Assembly (NCBI GenBank): GCA_030549775.1
Contig: CM060171.1
Coordinates: forward strand, 7,277,265-7,341,264
Length of the DNA: 64,000 nucleotides
Source: Tamarix chinensis
Lineage: Eukaryota; Streptophyta; Magnoliopsida; Caryophyllales; Tamaricaceae
Direction of reading: 5' to 3'
Shown here piece by piece: positions 36,336-52,199 of this stretch; position 1 is the first letter of the stretch, and the number at the start of each line of letters is the position of its first letter. A model generated the notes under the pieces. The model ran no database searches and was not told where the DNA came from. It was given only the letters and a program-made list of their open reading frames with translations. The position numbers and the translations under genes are program-made.

Positions 36336-37645
36336 TATAATAACCTAAATTTTAGCTAACATTAATCCTAATTAATTAATATTGTAACCTAATTCTATTC
36401 TCAAAAAATTAATATTTTTATCTTACCATAACTCCCTTATCCTAAATATTTTCCTAACCCTAATTTTTATTTTAGGTTATTAATATATTTTCTAACCAGA
36501 TAATCATTAATTTCATTATCTAAATACCCTAACCTAATTTATTTTGATCTAAACCTAAATCTAAACCCACATTTTTCTTTCCCCTTTTTCTTTTCTACTC
36601 CCTATCTTATTTTATTTTAATTTGTTTCTCTTCTACCAATCACCTCTCCTCTCCTCACCTCACCTCACCTCTCCTCTCCTCTTCTCTTCTTCTTGTGTGC
36701 ATGTCTTCCCTGCTAAGCTGATCCCTCTACCCCCATCTACTCACACTCCTTAGTTCCAAGGTCGAGGTTAAAATTCTTGCCTTATTACTTCACCTCTCCT
36801 CTCCCTTTTTCTATGTGCATATGTGTATTTAAGGCATATTTGATGCCTGCATCTAGCCCCTTCTCCCTCTATTTTTCCTGTCAAAATATTGCACACCAAA
36901 CACATCTTTCCCCCTCCTTCTCTTCCCAACCCATACATCACCAAAACCTCCCAAGATCACCCCTATTGGCAAGCCCAATCGAGGTAACAACACCTCCACT
37001 GGCAGCATTTTCCATTACCTTACCCCTAGCATCGTCCACCTTTGCCATTACCTCACCCCAAGTACTAGAAAAAACCATCACAACCTTCCCCAAGCATCAG
37101 AAAAACCCACTATTGCTACCCCTTCCATTTGTTCATTTTCACCAAACCAAACATACACTAGCTACGACAACAACCACCGCAACCTACCACCTCCATTTAG
37201 CCATTCCTATAGCAGTTCACCACCCTTCCTATTGCAATTCACCGCCCTCCTTCAGCCACAAACACTATTCCTCATAACCCCCTTTGGCCAAACTTGCCTT
37301 TGCCACCCTCCTTGTTTTGATCCCTTTAACTAAACCCCCCTCCGTTGCACACAAGTTGGCTTAGACTCCTTCGAACTTGGGATTGGTTTTTCCCACTCTT
37401 TCACTCTTCCATTACTTTAAACCCTCCTTAATTATATCATTTAAACTATAATTATGTTTTCTTAATTTTTCTTAGATGATACTCTAGAGGTCTCGGAAGA
37501 GATGAGATAGGATAAGCGTGCTTAGAGACCAAAGCATTTTTTTTTATAATAATACTAGTCGATGTTTTAGGGTTTTGTATTTGATGTTTACATGGCTTTG
37601 TGTGTTATCATGATATTGTTATTATATGGTTATGTGTATGATTAT
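36336..37645 (+). mobile_element. Large gypsy-type LTR, first part (host of a nested LTR)
   Basis: It begins TATAATAACCTAAA, a decayed version of the TGTAATACCCTAAA family start. It continues with the AT-rich then CT-rich tract seen at the same place in the other copies. At 37646 a second LTR of the same family interrupts it; the host sequence resumes at 41983. The 166-codon frame at 36777-37277 is part of this CT-rich tract. Confidence 0.65.
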
Positions 37646-38544
37646 TGTAATACCCTAAAACCTTAATTTAGGAATTTATAATAAAATAATGGCTAATATG
37701 TGAGATCAATTAAATATAACATTTTTAATAAAATAATGGAAGTAATTAAGACAAAAAAGAGGAAAATAATAGAGGATTAAATTAGGGGAGATTAGGGTAA
37801 TATATTAACTAAAATGGAATTTAGGAAGATTTAACCAAAATTTCTAAATTAATATAAAAAGGAATTTAATTATTTATTTTTACTAATTTTATTATTTTTA
37901 AAAATTCAAAAACACAAAAAAGACCTAAAATACCCAACCACCTTATTTCCCTTTCCCCTTTTTCTTCTTCCTTTTCCTTTTTCTTTCTTCCTTTTATTCT
38001 TTATCTTTTCCTTCTTCCCTCCTCCTATTAGTCTGGGCTTCGCCCGTGCAGCCCAACCCTTTCCTCCTTTTCTCTCCTTCTTTTCTCCTCCATGCAGCCC
38101 AACCCCCTTCCACCTCCTTTTCTTTTCTTCCTTCTTTTCCCCTGGTTGGGCTAGTCTAACTTCCCCCTTTCCTTCTTCCTTCTCCCTCGCACGTGTAGGT
38201 CGACCTAATGTTCTTTTCACCTCGCCTAACTGGTCTGCCCTCCCCCACTTTCTTCTTCCTCTTCTCCTTCCTTTGCGATGCAGATCACGCTTGCCCTACC
38301 ACCGCCGGTCTTCCCCTACACCTGCACAGCCCCATACTGCCTTCCCTCTCTCTCCTCCATCCCTTTCCTTTCCATTTTGATCCAAATCTGCCCTTGCACT
38401 GCCCTTTTTATGTGCCCTTTCCCCTTCCCTTTCTCACACCTGCACCCTGCGACCCTAGAACCCGTAGGATTGTATCGGCCTGCCACCACTACTCGGTGAG
38501 CTTCTGCCCCTCCTACTCCCTTGTCCTCTTCTCCTCCCCATGCC

Positions 38545-38552
38545 TATAAATA
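38545..38552 (+). promoter_or_regulatory. TATA box of the large LTR
   Basis: TATAAATA followed by CCCCAC, at the downstream end of a long CT-rich stretch. The same arrangement (TATAAATA then CCCCCAC) occurs in the related LTR at 62043-62050, which supports it as the LTR promoter. Confidence 0.65.
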
Positions 38553-38870
38553 CCCCACCTCGGCTTTATTCCTCTCCTTTTTATCTGCCTAGAAATCTCC
38601 CAAATCTCCCCACCACCGCACCTTAGACACTGCCCTAGCTAGCCGCCGCCATCCAAACCACCACCCAGTCTCTTCCCTACATCACCCTCCACCAAACCGT
38701 ACCACTCCCTACCCCTAACTCCTCCTACATAACTCGCCCTACATGTGCAAAATGGGAAGCTTGAGCTGCCCGTTACACCACATCGCTGCCCCTTTCGTTG
38801 CCCTGCGCCACCTCCTCCACTACAACCACTACCCCTACTACCTCTCTTTCAACTTAGTAGACCTTCCCCT

Positions 38871-39378
38871 TAGGGATGTAAACGGGGCGGGTTCGGGTCG
38901 GGTATTACCATACCCGTATCCGTACCCGATAAGAAAATCCGTACCCGAATCCGTACCCGTACCCGAACGGATATCCGTTGACATATCCGTATCCGTATCC
39001 GTTGGATATCCATTACCCGACGGATTATCCGTTTACCCGTTAATGAATATTGTCCAACGGATAAATCCATTACCCGACGGATAAACCCATTTATAGTTAA
39101 GCCAAAAGACAATTTTAACCTTAATTTATACTATATTTATTTTAAAATTAAGGGTAAAAGGGTAATTATATATCGGGTAAACGGGTACGGATATGGATAC
39201 GGGTATGGTTACGGGTACGGGTATGGATATCCCATACCCGTATCCGTACCCGAACCCGACGGATATTTTTTTCTATCCTCCATATCCGTATCCATATCCG
39301 TTTATCCATATCCGTTTAAGTATCCGTCGGATAAAATCCGTCGGGTTTCGGATAATACCCGCCCCGTTTACATCCCTA
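38871..39378 (+). mobile_element. hAT-type MITE, CCGTATCC family, copy 2 (best preserved)
   Basis: The termini are TAGGGATGTAAACGGGGCGG and its near-inverse at the right. They are flanked by a perfect 8-bp duplication CTTCCCCT (38863-38870 and 39379-39386), which defines a hAT-like insertion. The 508-bp interior is full of CCGTACCCG, CCGTATCC and their inverses with an AT-rich middle. It lies inside the solo LTR. Confidence 0.92.
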
Positions 39379-40996
39379 CTTCCCCTACCTCCCCATACCC
39401 TTTCTCTCCCCTTTCTCCCTCTCCTCCCTCCTCTTTCCTTCTCCACCACCCTCAGCCACCACAACCACCACTACTTGCGCTACCATCCTGCCACGCCACC
39501 ACCACCATTACAACCCTCCTAGTCCAGGGAACCTACCACCTCACAACCACCACCTCCCTTTCTCTCTTCCAACCCCAAAGCCTAAATTTTCCAAACAACC
39601 ACCATTTCCACCACTGTTACCATCTCCACTTCTGGTTGTACCCTAACCTTTGTAACCTAAATCAATTAGGGAATAATGAAAGGAATAAGAGGGAAGTTAA
39701 CGCTAGTGTTCCACTCTTATAGGTGAACTAAGTCCATCCCTTAAGGAGGCATAGGAGTTGTACTCCAAGCCTGGTGTCATACTAGGTAAGGATGTGGTCA
39801 ATGCCCAATTTGTGTATTATGTGTTTATGTGTGTTGGTTATATGTATGTATCTTATGTGTTTATGGATTATGCACTTGTAGTGTAGCTTGCTAAGTATGG
39901 AGCTAAGGTAAGTTGTATATGTTTTATGGCATGTGTAATATGGTGATGTGACTTGTACTTGTGTTGCGCTTATGTATTTTTTCCCTATATAACATACATG
40001 CTTGGAGTCCCTAAGTACTAAGATGAGCTCATGGGTAAATAAAAGAAGTAAAGAAAGTGGAGTGGTAAGAGGGAAGTGAGAAAGGCCTAAGTATCCCATG
40101 ACTTGTGGATGGATAAATAAGAGGATAATAAAATGAATAAAATAGGAGGATGGGATAAATCTTGCATAGGGAGTGTAAGTCTTGCATGGAGTGGTTAGTA
40201 TTTGCATGGAGGGTAACCTTTATGTGCGAAAATGTGACTTGAGGATTCAGGAAGGTGAGGGAAGAGTATTTGGGGTGATTGGAGTCCATATGTGAAAAAT
40301 AGTACGTAGGTTGGTATAAGGGTGCACAGGAGACTTGGCTAGGGTTTGTGGGAAAAATCCTAAGTGGAGGAAGTGTGTGGAAGGGAGAGTTAATAAAAGT
40401 GGTTGGAGTGTGGGCTGAGAGTGGAACAGTGTCATATGGAGGGGGAAATTTGTGTCAAGTGGAAAGGGAAATGGTGAGTGAGGATGATGAAGGGGCGACA
40501 TATAAGAAAGGAGGGGTGCGAGGGTTTGGGGTGGCCAACTAGGGTTTTCGTGGCCACACATGCAGAATGGGAAGTAAAGTTATGATGTTGGGTGTGGATC
40601 GAGTGGGGTGATGAGTTGGAAGCAAAGGAAGCATGGGCTGTGTATGATAGGGATAGGTTAGGCCACATAGGCCAGATTAGGGTTTCTAAGGGAAAATCCT
40701 AGAGGGTGATGGTGAGTTAAACCAGAGATATGGGAAAGTGGGCCTCAACCAACATACATAGGATTTTGAGCTTTTATGGTGAGTAAGAAAAAGAGGGAAA
40801 GGATCTCAGGGAGTTCTAGGATGCGTAGGAGTCCCAAGATATGGGACAAGGTTTTTTAGGAGAGTAAGTGTGAAATGGGTGAGAATGGAAAGTCCAGTGG
40901 GCATGCATATCTAGTAGGAGGGTATCTGTTGAATAAGACATGGATAAGATACTAACCAATTAAAGTGAAAGATTATTGATCCGGACCCAGACTGAT

Positions 40997-41331
40997 CCAT
41001 TGGTGATAATAGTGGCCAGGTGCCTTGTGCCCTAAAGACAGTTCTACCGGTGAATAATAGTCGCTAGGTGCATTCTGTCCTAGATATTTTTGGTCCACCA
41101 GCTATAATAGTGGGGAATCTTGAGCTCTAAACCAAACTTAATGATAATAAGCCATGGAAAAAAAATACTAATTACTTATAGCGTAACACCATGAGAGTCA
41201 GGGCTAGACCTGTCCACCGGCGATAATAGTGGCCAAGTGCCTTGTGCCATGGAGACCGTTCCACCGGTAAATAATAGTGGCTAGGAGAGTTCTGCCCTGG
41301 ATGTTTTTGGTCCATCGACTATAATAGTGGG
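40997..41331 (+). repeat. Six-copy palindromic motif array in the solo LTR
   Basis: Variants of CCACCGGCGATAATAGTGG start at about 40997, 41045, 41095, 41215, 41262 and 41313, i.e. two triplets with about 50-bp spacing. This is the same motif and layout as 33420-33934 in the opposite orientation. Confidence 0.9.
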
Positions 41332-41982
41332 GTTCCCATACTAGCATGGAACTAACTCGAGAATTGTGTGAAAATGGAAATAATGGCTAGAGATCTAATG
41401 ATTATGTTTAACCAGACTGATTCATTGTTTGCATTCTCTGTCTTTTATATATGGCCTTAGCTGCATGGTTACCTTACTCAGTACGTAACATACTGATCAC
41501 CCATTTCATGGGTGTTGCTCATTCCTATGAGCAGTGGCCACTTTTGAGTTGGTGTAGTTAGAAGATGCTGCGTTTGATGACTTTGACGCATTCGATGTGT
41601 TGGGCGGGGCTAAGTGATGGCCTATTGAACTTAGCATGGGGCCCAAGAGAGGGAGCTGTTTGGACTCATCTTTTCCTATTTTTATCACATTTTGCCAATC
41701 GTACTGTTTTCCCTATAGGGGCTTTGACACTGTACTAGTTTTTGTTTCTGTAATAACTCTTATAATGCGCACTATGCTTTTACTTTAATTATGAATTATT
41801 CAAATCCTTGTGGTTTTATTCCCTAATCGAATTAATGTCTTATGAATTTTTCAGCCTTGCGATTGATACAAGACTGGCCAGGGGTCAGACTTGTTCCGAT
41901 CACGACAGTATCACCCCCTTGCCTTAGTGTATGGTTTTAGTGTAGACAAAAATTTTCAATTATGAAATTTGGGAGTGTTACA

Positions 41983-44024
<2,042 letters not shown>

Positions 44025-47000
44025 TGTAACACCCTAAACTTTTATAATCTTAATTTTAAACGTTTAAACTTTTTTCTAAAAACTTAACCTTAAATATTAC
44101 ATTAATTATTTTTTTAACCCTTGACCTAAAAACACAACTATATTCATTAAATAAATTTATTCAAATTATTTTATCTTTTTTCCATTTTATTTAAATCCAT
44201 CATTAGCTGGGGATTTTACCCAATTTATTTTTCCTAATTAGATATCTTAAACTTGAATAAATTAATATTACCTTAAACCTAAATTAACCTAATTCTAATT
44301 CTAACCCTAAATTTACTTTCTTTTTCTTTCTTTGTTCTTATTTTTTTCCTTATTTCCTTTTTCTTTCTTTTCTCTTTTAATTTTCTTCTCCTTTCTTTAT
44401 CATCCCGGTGTCAACCCAGCTAATCCACCCTTCTTTTTCTTTCCCTCCTCTCTCCCGGCCTTCCCAGCCGCCCTCTTATTTTCTTTTCTTTCCCCTATCC
44501 AAGCCCTAACCCAACCCATCTCTTCTTTCCCTTCTCCTTCTCTCTCTCTTAGCTCCCATCTATACCTAAACACACTCCATATGCATCTCCTATGCAACCG
44601 AGCATGCCCCAACAACCCCTACATAGCCCCTTCCTGCTCCCTACACCTGGCGTTCCCTCCTTTCTTCTTCAAGACCAAAACAACCCTACCTTTTCCCCAT
44701 TAAATGCCTTCTTTCCCTTTCATTCATGGCTCCTACACCAACCACCCCATGCCTGTAGCCTCTCTGTCCAATTGCCTTACACCACTAACCTTATCATTTT
44801 TATTTTCATCACCTGCCCCCTCGCAAGCCTAAGACCCCAACTTTCCCTTTGATTTCCCTCCCCTTCACCCCCAATCAAGTGCATACATACATACATACAT
44901 ACATACCACATCCTTCTTATCCTTTCTTCCCTCCTCGAGTTGGGCCGTACCTTTTGCCACCTTCTCCTTCCTTTTTTTTTTCTTTTCCCTCGCCACAACC
45001 TTATCTTGCCCTTCATGTCTCACCATCGCACACCCTTCCTTACAAATAATCCTGCATCCCACACTCCACAAGCCTAAACACCTCTACAACCCTCCGCTGA
45101 TGCCTCTACCCAACCCTATGTCCCTTCTTTACTCCACCCTTGACCCCTATTTTCCTCTACCTACATCCCTCGACTCTTCCTCCTCCCCGTTGCAACCCAT
45201 TTTCTACCTCCACCAAAACCATCAACCACCATCCCACACCTTTCCCTAATCATTTCCTACCATTCTCCTCCTTACCATAATTTCCTTTCCATCTTCATCT
45301 GTTTGTGCCCTATTTCCTCCTCCATCTCAACTCCTCTACCCCACCACACCTCCCTCCTCAACTTACCCCAGCATTGCACCATCCACCAGTCATTGCTATT
45401 GACACCCACCACCAGTCATCACCTTCACCCAACCAACCTTTCCCCTAAGCATTCCATCTTTCTCAGAACTCATGCTACTCATACACCATGAGATTTCTTG
45501 CAAAATCATACCATTTTCACAATAAAGGCAATTTGATAATTTTCTTATTTAATAAATATCTTTAATAAAAAGTATTATTTTATTGATTAAATACTAATTT
45601 GGTTAATGTGGCATTATTTATGAGTAAAAAATTTTGATTAATGGAGCCTAATAAAATTTAGCAGGTTACCTGTAATATGTGCTTTTGCTTGAAATTAGGC
45701 AAGCCCTATACTCTATTAAAATGTTCAAATATCGCATGATAACACATTTAGGTTTTGATGTATAAGCCATGTTAAGTATTTTGTTACATTGTGATTATTT
45801 TCCTAATAATGATTAGTATAGGATTTGGTAAATTAAAGCATGCTAACTTGTGAAAATTATTATGTGTACAAAATATATGTTAAAATGGTTTAAATGACGG
45901 GAATAAATTATATATGTCATGCATGTCCAATATGATAGGTTGAAGGCGTCTAGATATATTTTTAAAATAAATATTATTATTATTATGTGCCCTAGGGGCA
46001 ATTTAGTCATTTAATCATGTCTCAATTATTTTTAGTATATAAATGTGGGATTTGGTGTTCTAGAAATGTATGTTTCAACATGAGTATTATTATATATATC
46101 CTAGGGGTATTTTGGTCATTTTAAGTATATCATGATACTTATTCTTATAAGCATACCTATTATGTGTTATTTATTGTTGAGCATGTGAAAATATGTTTTG
46201 ACATTCTAGAAATGCATGTTAGGGTTTTACGTGCAAAATCATGTACAAGGGTAAAATGGTCATTTGATATATTTGATAATTTATTTGTATATTAAATAAT
46301 TTAACTATTTTATTTCACCACTGTCTTTACTAGTTAATAAATAAAATGGAACTAGTATTTAAAATGGATGATAATGTAGATATTTTTTCTTAAGAGCACT
46401 TTGGTCATTTTTGGCTTAAAATGCCTAAGTGTGAATTATGGAGCCTTGGATGGCCTTAGTATCTTTTTCATGATTGACCTTGGTATTGACATTGATTATG
46501 GTTGTCTCAAATATTTGGAAATTAGTTAAAATAGTTTAGTATAAAAATTAGATCTATGTAATTAATATGTTATTTTGTGCTCATTTTAATAAAATAATAA
46601 TATTTAAAGTGAAAGAACTTGAGACCTAGAATGGTGGACTTTTAAGGGTCACTACCCTAAAGATATGGTTTGGCCTATAGTTGATTACGGTTTCTTGCTA
46701 GTGTGCCTTAGTGCTTTAGCCACGCCCTATATCTTAATCTATTTATCTCTACAAACTTATAGAGGGTATGCATTCTTATGGATTATGTGTCCTTGTCGGT
46801 AGAGTATTATGCTACCTTCATGTGCCAATACAAGTAGGGTACCTTAGTGTCCTTAGGTTGATAGTCTATAGGATATTGTGTTACCTTTGTGCGCCTGTAT
46901 GAATAGAGTACCTTAGTATCTCTAGGTTCGATATGATCTCCCCTCGAATAAATAAAAATTGAAATGATTATTATTGGATTGAAATGATTATTAGACTGGT

Positions 47001-47980
47001 CGGTTTGTAGTAGCCTTCCTTCCTACCTATAGTTTAGTAGTAGCCTTTGTGCCTACATATGGTTTGGTAGTAGCATTCGTGCCTACCGATGGTTCAGTAG
47101 TAGCATTCTTGCCTACCTATGGTTGGTATTGTGCTTTTGAGCACTCTTTCAGATGTTATGGATTTTATTTGTATTGTGGCTTTGAGCCATATTTGTAATG
47201 TTAGATATTTTATTGGTATTGTGCCTTTGAGTCCTACCTAGTGTGTTATGGATATTATTGATGTTGATTTTTGGATTTGAGATACATTGTGAAGGATATG
47301 GTTACTTTGGCGAGATTAATTATAATCATTATTTAATATAGCATCTCTTATATGCTTAGTTGGTAAGTTTTATTATGTTCTAAATGAACAAGGTTTTAAT
47401 ACAATTTTTTCTCTAATATGATTATTGTATTTTGATTATTTCATGTATAAATCAATAATTTATATCATGTATTATTGTGATGCATTTTATGTGTTCCATG
47501 CAACCTTTTCATATTAATTTTATATAATATGTTACTCAATACCATTGTACTAGAGGGTTCCTTTTCATATGTCCCTACTTGTTCAATCGGCAGTGACCTT
47601 TGCACATTAGCTTGTAAGATCAGTTGAAGCTAGTACTTAGGTTAAGATTAGGGCCATTTGGTGTTTTTCTTGGTATCTTTCGGTTCGAATGATTATGTAC
47701 TCTTATACTTTTATGTTTCCTTTTCATTGAATTTTGTAATCATTAATAGTTAGTTTTATTTGGAGTGATGTTAATTTGCTCTTATTCTCTCTACACTGAT
47801 TTTACAACTATATTATTAATTTAAGTGGAATAACATTTTATTCTTAGCTCTTGGTATCTAATGGTAAAGAAAACCAACTTGTACCAAGTCTTGTGATAAC
47901 ACCACAAGTTTCATTATTTTAGCTTCCATAAGTAATTACTTAAACAAAAATTTTCAGTTCGTAAATTTGGGGGCATTACA
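44025..47980 (+). mobile_element. Second solo LTR (4.0 kb) of the large gypsy-type family
   Basis: It starts TGTAACACCCTAAAC and ends TTTGGGGGCATTACA, with flanks TTGTG (44020-44024) and TTATG (47981-47985) that differ by one transition. The first 1.5 kb is AT-rich then CT-rich as in the other copies. Instead of the palindromic array, its right part carries a different set of tandem units (47003-47121). No coding region; the frames in 44332-45491 belong to the CT-rich tract. Confidence 0.8.
47003..47121 (+). repeat. Four 30-bp tandem repeats in the LTR
   Basis: Units begin at 47003, 47032, 47062 and 47092 with a GTTTGGTAGTAGCATTCGTG-like start and a GCCTACC.ATG end. Longer, looser repeats (GAGTACCTTAGTATC-type) precede them at about 46790-46940. 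Confidence 0.85.
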
Positions 47981-49147
47981 TTATGGATCTACAAAGTTGA
48001 TAAAAAAATAAATAAATTAAAGAATATGAAGACAAAAGTGGTATCTTCACCGTAACTCACATCATCACAATTGCCTTGATTATATCATGCATATGAAGAC
48101 GACTAAGATTTTAATGAATCTCATAAAAAAATTACCCCCATAAGAATGAATAGCTAAAGATCAAAATACTATTAAATGGAAGTTAATCTTCCAACTTTTT
48201 ATGTTACTTATAATATTAAGGTCTCCTTATATCGAATCTATGAATTTGAAAATTTCTTTGATAGGATGGATCTACTTGAAGACGTGCGTGTAAAGTATTT
48301 GGCTCACAAGTTCAAAGGAGAAGCACCACTTGGTGAATACACTACAAATAACTACACCTCTAAGAGAAGCATATGAGAGGAGTTAGTGAAATATTAAATG
48401 ATTTTTGAAAGGATGATTTCTTCCTCCAAACTATGAGAAACATATTTTTTTGTTATACCAAGAGTGTGCGCATGGCTAAAGATTAGTGGTAGATTATATT
48501 CAAGAATTCCTTCATCTATAAGCATGATATAACACTACTAAAGTTAAAGAGGAGAAAATAGATAGCCACATCAATGCCCTATGCTTAGCAATCTAGAACA
48601 AGATGGGTTTACAACCCATATAAAATATTGATAAATTACAAAATATAGCATTGATGATAGAAATTAAGATGAATCATTTGTTAGTCATAGAAGCAAAGTT
48701 GAATAACTCTAACTCACAAAAAATAAGCTATAACCAAGATAAAAAGAAAAAGCTTTCTATGAGTCCAAATTATTTTCCTACAATGTCAAGTTAGAAACTA
48801 TTGCAAGTGGAAGAAATACAGATAATAATATTAGTGAGTTAAAGAAGGTGGCATATCTCAATCCCTATGTAAAATGTATAGGTGAAAATTTCTTTAGATG
48901 AGGTGAGAACATCGATCTAATTGATGGTTTGCTTGAAAGCCTATCCACCCTATTAAAGTAGATGAAAGTTATGTATTTATGAAGGAAAATGATGATGATT
49001 TCTAAGGCTCAGCGATTACTATTAAAGATGGAGAGCAAATTTTATGCGTTGTACAATAATTGCTATTCATGCTAAAGAATAATAATCATCACAAGGCCAC
49101 CTAATCTTTCACTCCAAGTGCTCTATCAACCTAAAGATGCATGATTT
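47981..49147 (+). pseudogene. Gypsy gag remnant
   Basis: The frame at 48176-48376 encodes FENFFDRMDLLEDVRVKYLA and HKFKGEAPLGEYTTNN, which matches the retrotransposon gag core. Decayed continuation to about 48700 reads like SSKLxETYFFVIPRV...YIQEFLHL. Past 48870 a CIGENFF.GENIDLIDG trace may be the zinc-knuckle end. Several stops and shifts. It is likely the internal region of the element whose LTR is split across 36336-44024. Confidence 0.7.
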
Positions 49148-50822
49148 TGTAATACTCCCATTTTCCCAAATTAAAAGTTTCTTTGAAAATGTTTCGTGGA
49201 GGATAAAGCATTAAAATGTAATATGTTATTGCCACATCAAACATAGAAAGATGTATGACCAATACCTAAATCATGCTGAATGTAAGGCTAAAAAAAACTC
49301 ATACTTAAGTGTGGTCAGCACCAAACCAAGGTTAAGATAACACCAACCACCAGATAAATGATTATACAGAGATCGGCAGAGGTTACAAAAGAATCCCAAC
49401 ATAAGGAATACATCATTAGATAACTCTACACTCTAATCGCATAATTCTAAAGCAACACCAAATGCTATCCCACATTACAAAGTTATGTAAATCTATAAGA
49501 TAAGCAATTGCTCCTTGGGATAAAAGTATGAAAAGTAATGAGTAACACAATCTATTTTAAAGAGGCAATTATTCAACACATAAGGTCAATATATGAACAC
49601 AATATATTAACTTGCGATACCATGATTCATAATAATACTAACAATAATGATAGAACATGCGATCATGGTACAATTCATGAATCATATGATAATATAATAA
49701 TGAGATACAATAGGCAAATGTATAACAACTAATTATTATATTCATTGAGGTGAACGCAAATCTAATTATTATTATTCAACTTGAGGGCAAATAATTAGAT
49801 ATTCTATCATACAAATGTCATTAGATTTGATGGATAAGACCTTAAAATTCATAAATAAATCTACTCTAGCATACAAATGATACTAGTCTTGTTGGTACAT
49901 GAATGGTAACTAGAATTTCCAAATACTATGCCACCTAATCGATGATTTTTGTATTCCCTTATATGACCCATGGCTCTTGTATAATAGAAAAATGCTTGTC
50001 TAACGCTCATAAGGAAACTGGGATCGTAGAAATGAAAAATAACATAATGAAAAGAAAACTAAACCTAACCTAGAGGCGATCCTAAATGATACAAGTACTG
50101 ACCAAACCTTTCTTTCCCTTTGATCATTTATTTTTTATTCATGGAACATTAATCGATCACAAAAAAGGCCTGCATATAACACTTAAAAACAACACAACCA
50201 CAATTAGCCAATTCTCATGTTAGAAAAGATCAAAATGCCCTAAAAATCCCTAATCTCACACTAACAACATAAGGCCTCCATTTAATCTCATTAATCCACT
50301 GAAATGAAGAAAAAATTTATAATTTTTATCTAGTTTAACATACTGCTAAGGCCAAGTATAAAAAAAAAAGTTTTAAAATAAAATGAAAAAAGTGCCTTTA
50401 GTATTATTATCACATTTTAAGCCATTATAATAATCTAAGTCATATGAATGATGATGTTAGATCACACTTAACCAATTTTTTATTATTATAATTATATGAA
50501 CAGAACTTTCCTAATGTTATAATTAGAGCACTCTAAGTTATAATTATACTGTCCGGATATTATAATTAGAGCACTCTAAGTTGAGTACCACCACCAAAGG
50601 CTCCTTGATAACCTTCACAAAAGTTATAGAAAATATAATGAAAAGATCAATTACATGAAAAAGATAGGAGAAATGGATGGTACTAAAAGATAATATGAAT
50701 AAACTCTTGTTCTTGAAAGTGAAGAATGCAGACATGGATAAACAAGATTTCCACAAATAATATTTTACATAATACAAATAATTAGAAAGTTAAATAAATA
50801 TTTTATATTGGAAAATATTAGA
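49148..50822 (-). mobile_element. Gypsy-type LTR, minus orientation
   Basis: It begins TGTAATACTCCCATTTTCCC, the reverse complement of the family 3' end (GGGAGTGTTACA). From about 49827 it is collinear with the Tubby-intron fragment 3488-5822, with a ~350-bp block missing at 50228. The right limit is taken as the end of that collinearity (GGAAAATATTA); the true end is not known. Confidence 0.55.
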
Positions 50823-52199
50823 TAAATTTCAAAGATTAAGAAAATTTAGGGAAGTATGCAGAATAATTTTAAAAATATAACTATATAAAAATAAATGGTA
50901 ACATAAAATATTTGGGGCCAAAATTAATTAAAATGAGAAAAATAGATAAATCATCTAATTGTGTAAACAAGTTTTTCTATGATTTAACAAGATGAAGGAT
51001 GGAATGTACAACTTCGACAAGGATAAGATGATTAAAATTTAGAATATTTTAGAATAATTTACAAGGTTAATTACCTAAAGTAATTAGGGTTATAAAAATA
51101 AGATATTATAATAGTGTATCCTTAAAAGAGAATTCATCATAGAAGTCAATAAAATAAAGGTTAAAAGAAGTATAATAGATATAGGTCGAAGAGAAGTTAT
51201 TGGAAGCAAAGGTTGGAGGAAAAGATGTCAACAGAATCAAAGGTCAGAGAAAGAGTAAAGTAATCAATACTAAGAAATAAAAACACATGTGAAAATCAAA
51301 TCCTTAATCTCCACCCTTAAGATCACATATACAAAGGACCCAAGTCAAAATAATGAGGTGAAAAACATACACAAGGCAAAAGGAGGAATAACTTGCATAG
51401 ATAATAATACATGTAGTATAAACATTCAAATACTCCAAAATAGACAACGCATGTAAGAGTATAATTATCAATTAAGATAAGTATATTTACTAAGCCAAAA
51501 CATTCATAAATAACATTTATCTAATATCAATATTTTTGATATGATATAATAATATTATCATTTATTTTCCATAGTATTTTAGTAACACCTATTAGTATAA
51601 AAAGGCATACATATTTTGAGTTTATTTTTATAAAAATATAAACATTTTTGGATTATTATAAAGAACAAATTTTTGAACTTGGTTCCTATAAATGGAAAAA
51701 TGTTTGAATGTTGTTACTACTAAAACATAAAAATTTAAACTTCATTTTCTTAAGGCATAAAAATATTTGAAAATTTAAATATAAGGCAACCATTAAAAAA
51801 CTGAAGAATGGGAGACCATTAAGGCTATAATTTCCTTAATATTAAAATATTTATGTCTTAATAGGAATAAAGTTTCAACATGTCTTTACGAAAAATTGAA
51901 AAATGTTTATTACTTTATGGTAACAAATCTAAAATGTTTATGCTTTTTGTTAATCATAATTATATAATCTTACGTATATAATATTACTCATATAGTAGTA
52001 TGAATTAGTTATTAAACATTTTTCATCAAAAATATTAATCCTTCCTAATTTTATGAGGCTTCAATACTTACAACCGAAGTATTTTTTTTTAATATTATGA
52101 ATTTATTTTAGATGATAATAAATTTAATTTTTTTTGGTAAATAAAGTAAATTAATATTATACATACTTTACCAAAAAAAGTAATCTTTGTACATCCAAC
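50823..52199. other. AT-rich intergenic DNA without recognised features
   Basis: Very AT-rich, no domain-bearing frame, no clear repeat boundary. Confidence 0.5.

Larger units (their letters stand above)
37646..41982 (+). mobile_element. Solo LTR (4.3 kb) of the large gypsy-type family
   Basis: It starts TGTAATACCCTAAAA and ends GGGAGTGTTACA. The flanking 5 bp are ATTAT on the left and CTTAT on the right, one mismatch from a duplication. It contains a CT-rich U3-like tract, a TATA box (38545-38552), a hAT MITE (38871-39378), the motif array (40997-41331) and a 3' region shared with 1-660 (TTACCTTACTCAGTACG). Without the MITE and its duplication it is about 3.8 kb. No primer-binding site or coding region follows, so it is a solo LTR. 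Confidence 0.85.

Noticed and set aside
36777..39522. Pro/Ser/Leu-rich frames in CT-rich DNA
   Set aside because: They belong to large LTR copies and partly to a MITE; not conserved between copies as protein.
44332..45491. Several 60-120-codon frames
   Set aside because: CT-rich LTR sequence read in multiple frames and strands, without domains.
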